Below, piece after piece: positions 19,954-21,692 of a stretch of 21,692 nt of DNA. A model generated the notes under the pieces. It was given only the letters and a program-made list of their open reading frames with translations. It was not told the DNA's origin and did no database searches. The translations under genes were made by a program, and so were the position numbers. Source of the stretch: DATBHZ01 sp036557185 (GTDB taxonomy: Bacteria; Actinomycetota; Acidimicrobiia; IMCC26256; JAENVU01); the NCBI GenBank assembly GCA_036557185.1, contig DATBHZ010000027.1, forward strand, positions 1 to 21,692, read 5' to 3'. How positions within the stretch are numbered: position 1 is the first letter of the stretch; every line of letters begins with the position of its first letter.

Positions 19954-21114
19954 ATGGATCTCGCGCTCTATGCGGTGAACGCGGTGCTGGTCGAGGGTCG
20001 TTCGGTCCGACAGGTTGCGGCAGCGATAGGCCGATCGAAGTCCTGGGTGCACCGTCACGTCACGTTGTTCCGCACTGGCGGTGAGGCGGCGCTGACGCCC
20101 CACAAACGGGGCCCGAGAACAGCACCGAACCAAACCCCACTCACGGTCGAAGACGCGATCGTCGTGCTGCGCAAACAGCTCACCGAACTGGGTCTCGACG
20201 CGGGCGCTAGGACGATCGCCTACCACCTCAACGCGCAAGGGCTCAGGCCCCCAGCACGGGCGACGATCCACCGGATCCTCGTCCGGCGAGGGTTCGTGAC
20301 GCCCCAACCACAGAAACGGCCGCGCACGAGCTGGCAACGCTTCGAAGCAGCCCTCCCCAACGAGTGCTGGCAGTCCGACATGACCCACTGGCACCTCGAC
20401 GACGGTGCCCACTGCGAGATCGTCAACTTCATCGACGACTACAGCCGAGCCGCCCTCGCATCGGTCGCCCTCACGACCGCGACCGCTACCGATGTCGTGC
20501 GCATCTTCTTCCAAGCCGCCGCCACCTACGGTCTACCGGCCAGCTTGCTCAGCGACAACGGCGCCATCTACACCGCCGCGTACCGCGGCGCAGCCACCGG
20601 CCTCGAGATCGAACTCGCCGCGCTCGGCATCACCTTCAAGCACGGCAAGCCCTACCACCCCCAAACCCAGGGCAAGATCGAGCGCTACCACCGCACCCTC
20701 AAGGCCTACCTCCGCCGACGGGCACCCGCCGCCACCCTCACCGAGCTCCAAACCCAGCTCGACCACTTCGTCCACCTCTACAACGAGGAACGACCCCACC
20801 AAGCACGAGGCCGCCCACCCATGCACGCCTGGCGGAACCTCGACAAAGCCACCCCAACCCTCGCCGGCCAACCCCTCCGCCCGAACACCAAAGTCCGTCA
20901 CGACAAGGTTGACATCACCGGTTGCGTCACCCTCCGGCACCGCTCCCGCCTCCACCACATCGGGATCGGCCGGCCCCACCAAGGTCGACGGGTGCTCGTC
21001 CTCGTCTGCAACCTCGACATCCGAGTCATCGCCACCGACAACGGCGAACAACTCCGCCACCTCACCCTCGACCCCAACCGCGACTACCAAAACCGCTCAA
21101 GAGATACCGTCTGA
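19954..21114 (+). CDS. IS481 family transposase
   Basis: The 386-residue protein has an N-terminal helix-turn-helix (residues about 14-40, SVRQVAAAIGRSKSWVHRHV), a linker winged-helix region, and an integrase core (about 135-260). The DDE triad is complete: Asp142 (WQSDMTHW), Asp201 (LSDNGAIYT) and Glu243 (QGKIERYHRTLK). The C-terminal 'YNEERPHQARGRPPMHAW' is typical of the family. No stop or frameshift is visible, so the enzyme should be functional. The ATG has no strong Shine-Dalgarno and sits behind a hairpin. Confidence 0.95.
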   Translation: MDLALYAVNAVLVEGRSVRQVAAAIGRSKSWVHRHVTLFRTGGEAALTPHKRGPRTAPNQTPLTVEDAIVVLRKQLTELGLDAGARTIAYHLNAQGLRPPARATIHRILVRRGFVTPQPQKRPRTSWQRFEAALPNECWQSDMTHWHLDDGAHCEIVNFIDDYSRAALASVALTTATATDVVRIFFQAAATYGLPASLLSDNGAIYTAAYRGAATGLEIELAALGITFKHGKPYHPQTQGKIERYHRTLKAYLRRRAPAATLTELQTQLDHFVHLYNEERPHQARGRPPMHAWRNLDKATPTLAGQPLRPNTKVRHDKVDITGCVTLRHRSRLHHIGIGRPHQGRRVLVLVCNLDIRVIATDNGEQLRHLTLDPNRDYQNRSRDTV

Positions 21115-21153
21115 GGGTTCGCCTGTCCCAGAAACACCGAGACAGAACACGTG

Positions 21154-21225
21154 CGCCCTCGGCAGGACTCGAACCTGCGCACACGGCTCCGGAGGCCGAT
21201 GCTCTATCCGCTGAGCTACGAGGGC
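21154..21225 (-). tRNA. tRNA-Arg (anticodon CCG)
   Basis: The minus strand folds as acceptor GCCCTCG/CGAGGGC, D-arm GCTC/GAGC, anticodon stem CGGC/GCCG around CTCCGGA, and T-arm GCAGG-TTCGAGT-CCTGC. The anticodon CCG reads CGG arginine codons. The first pair of the anticodon stem is a T-T mismatch. The discriminator is G and CCA is not encoded. The 3' end lies 9 bp from the insertion sequence. Confidence 0.93.
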
Positions 21226-21607
21226 CAGGAGTGCAGATTACCTGGCAGAGAACCCGCCGATCCTGGGCCAGCGTGCGGTGGACGCTTGTTGCGTGACCGA
21301 GCTCGTGTGTTCGCGGCAGCGTGAGGGCCATCGATGCATGCTCGAGCGCGCTTGCCCCGTTGTTCGGTCGAAGTGGCGATCAAGGCGCAGGCGCCACCTA
21401 GTGAAAGGCACGTCTAGTCGCGACGCGATTCGTACAACCTTCGGATAGCTCTCGGGCTAGGGATGGCGCACGTCTAACGAACTGGGCTGGCGCCATCGAA
21501 CGGATCGAGGGGAGCGCGGTGGACCGGTCGCTCACCTACATCGACGCTCCGCGTTCGCCGTGCTCAGCTCAGGTACGTTGAGCCTTGGGCGAGCGGAGGA
21601 GCGATGG
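21226..21607. other. Gene-free stretch before the methyltransferase
   Basis: I see no convincing gene in these 382 bp. They contain the upstream region of the tRNA-Arg gene, the repeated octamer CACGTCTA (in AGGCACGTCTAG and CGCACGTCTAAC) and an inverted repeat at 21462-21497. Base composition is slightly less GC-rich than in the neighbouring genes. Confidence 0.55.
21462..21497. repeat. Inverted repeat GATGGCGC...GCGCCATC
   Basis: Eight-base arms (21462-21469 and 21490-21497) with a 20-nt spacer, about 110 bp before the methyltransferase start. It could be an operator or part of a control region; function unknown. Confidence 0.35.
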
Positions 21608-21692
21608 TTGATTAAGTACATCGGGTCGAAGCGGCGGCTCGTCCCTGTGCTCGGCGATCTGTTCTCCGCATCGGGCGCACGCACAGCGCTCG
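21608..21692 (+). CDS. Start of a D12-class DNA adenine methyltransferase (partial, runs off the window)
   Basis: TTG at 21608 follows GGAGGA (21595-21600) at a spacing of 7 nt. The 28 visible residues read LIKYIGSKRRLVPVLGDL and then FSASGARTAL. The segment KYIGSKRRL matches the N-terminal AdoMet-binding motif (family form FxGxK) of Dam/D12-class adenine-N6 methyltransferases, which often belong to restriction-modification systems. An ATG four bases earlier (21604) is out of frame and stops at once. The rest of the gene and any restriction partner are outside the window, so this is a family call from the first motif only. Confidence 0.6.
   Translation, partial: MIKYIGSKRRLVPVLGDLFSASGARTAL

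Larger units (their letters stand above)
19913..21144 (+). mobile_element. IS481-type insertion sequence, complete
   Basis: The element is 1232 bp and carries one transposase gene. Its terminal inverted repeats are 21 bp with 19 matches: the left (19913-19933) begins TGTCTCGG and ends TTTCTGGGACA, and the right (21124-21144) is its reverse complement apart from two positions. The ends are TGT...ACA, as in the IS481/IS3 group. I see no clear target-site duplication (left flank GACAGCA, right flank GAACACG), which may mean deletion or recombination after insertion. Confidence 0.85.

Noticed and set aside
19900..21160. Target-site duplication flanking the IS481 element
   Set aside because: The bases next to the inverted repeats (AGCA left, GAAC right) do not match over four or more bases, so none is claimed.
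21062..21331. Minus-strand frame crossing tRNA-Arg
   Set aside because: The product contains a typical tRNA-derived peptide (SSADRASASGAVCAGSSPAEG) and is an artefact of the tRNA. The similar frame crossing tRNA-Val at 4965-5288 is rejected for the same reason.
1..21692. CRISPR array, rRNA genes or prophage genes
   Set aside because: I saw no regularly spaced repeats, no rRNA-like segments and no phage structural or integrase genes.

Overview
The window is high-GC DNA from an actinobacterium. The evidence is strong G/C third-position bias, GTG and TTG starts, UsfX/SigF-type sigma modules, small KGG, GPGG and DUF3147 stress proteins, and a homodimeric AceE-type pyruvate dehydrogenase. A deep lineage such as Acidimicrobiia or Thermoleophilia is possible, but that is only an impression. 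Gene density is high and most genes are short.

Layout. 1-1.5 kb: a bidirectional terminator and an MFS transporter. 1.6-5.3 kb: a cluster of small envelope or stress proteins (YihY/BrkB, GPGG-motif protein, YtxH-like basic-tailed protein, KGG-type protein, two coupled DUF3147-type membrane proteins, a two-TM protein, a coiled-coil/TM protein), ending at tRNA-Val(CAC). 5.3-10.7 kb: nitroreductase, a small charged protein, aceE, a zinc-ribbon protein, a gene-free stretch with two hairpins, and an enoyl-CoA hydratase. 10.7-16.6 kb: a dense partner-switching module with two convergent anti-sigma/sigma pairs, two STAS anti-anti-sigma proteins, a third kinase-type ATPase and a membrane-bound CHASE3-HAMP-SpoIIE phosphatase. 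16.6-17.5 kb: inorganic pyrophosphatase and a VOC protein. 17.5-19.8 kb: a Gly-rich surface protein divergent from a lipoprotein, followed by a second lipoprotein gene that is frameshifted and truncated. 19.9-21.2 kb: an IS481-type insertion sequence and tRNA-Arg(CCG). The right edge cuts into the start of a D12-class DNA adenine methyltransferase.

How it fits together. Several small genes carry a GTTT-N16/17-GGGTAY box, which resembles the known actinobacterial SigF/SigB promoter. The same box precedes the STAS gene, and a weaker one precedes the kinase-type ATPase. I infer that the sigma factors encoded at 11-13 kb drive the nearby stress genes and part of their own control circuit. The two sigma-coupled anti-sigma proteins look degenerate as kinases, like UsfX. 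The third ATPase and the phosphatase keep their catalytic motifs and could set the phosphorylation state of the STAS proteins. The right end looks like an accessory boundary: broken gene, IS, IS-like repeats, tRNA, methyltransferase.
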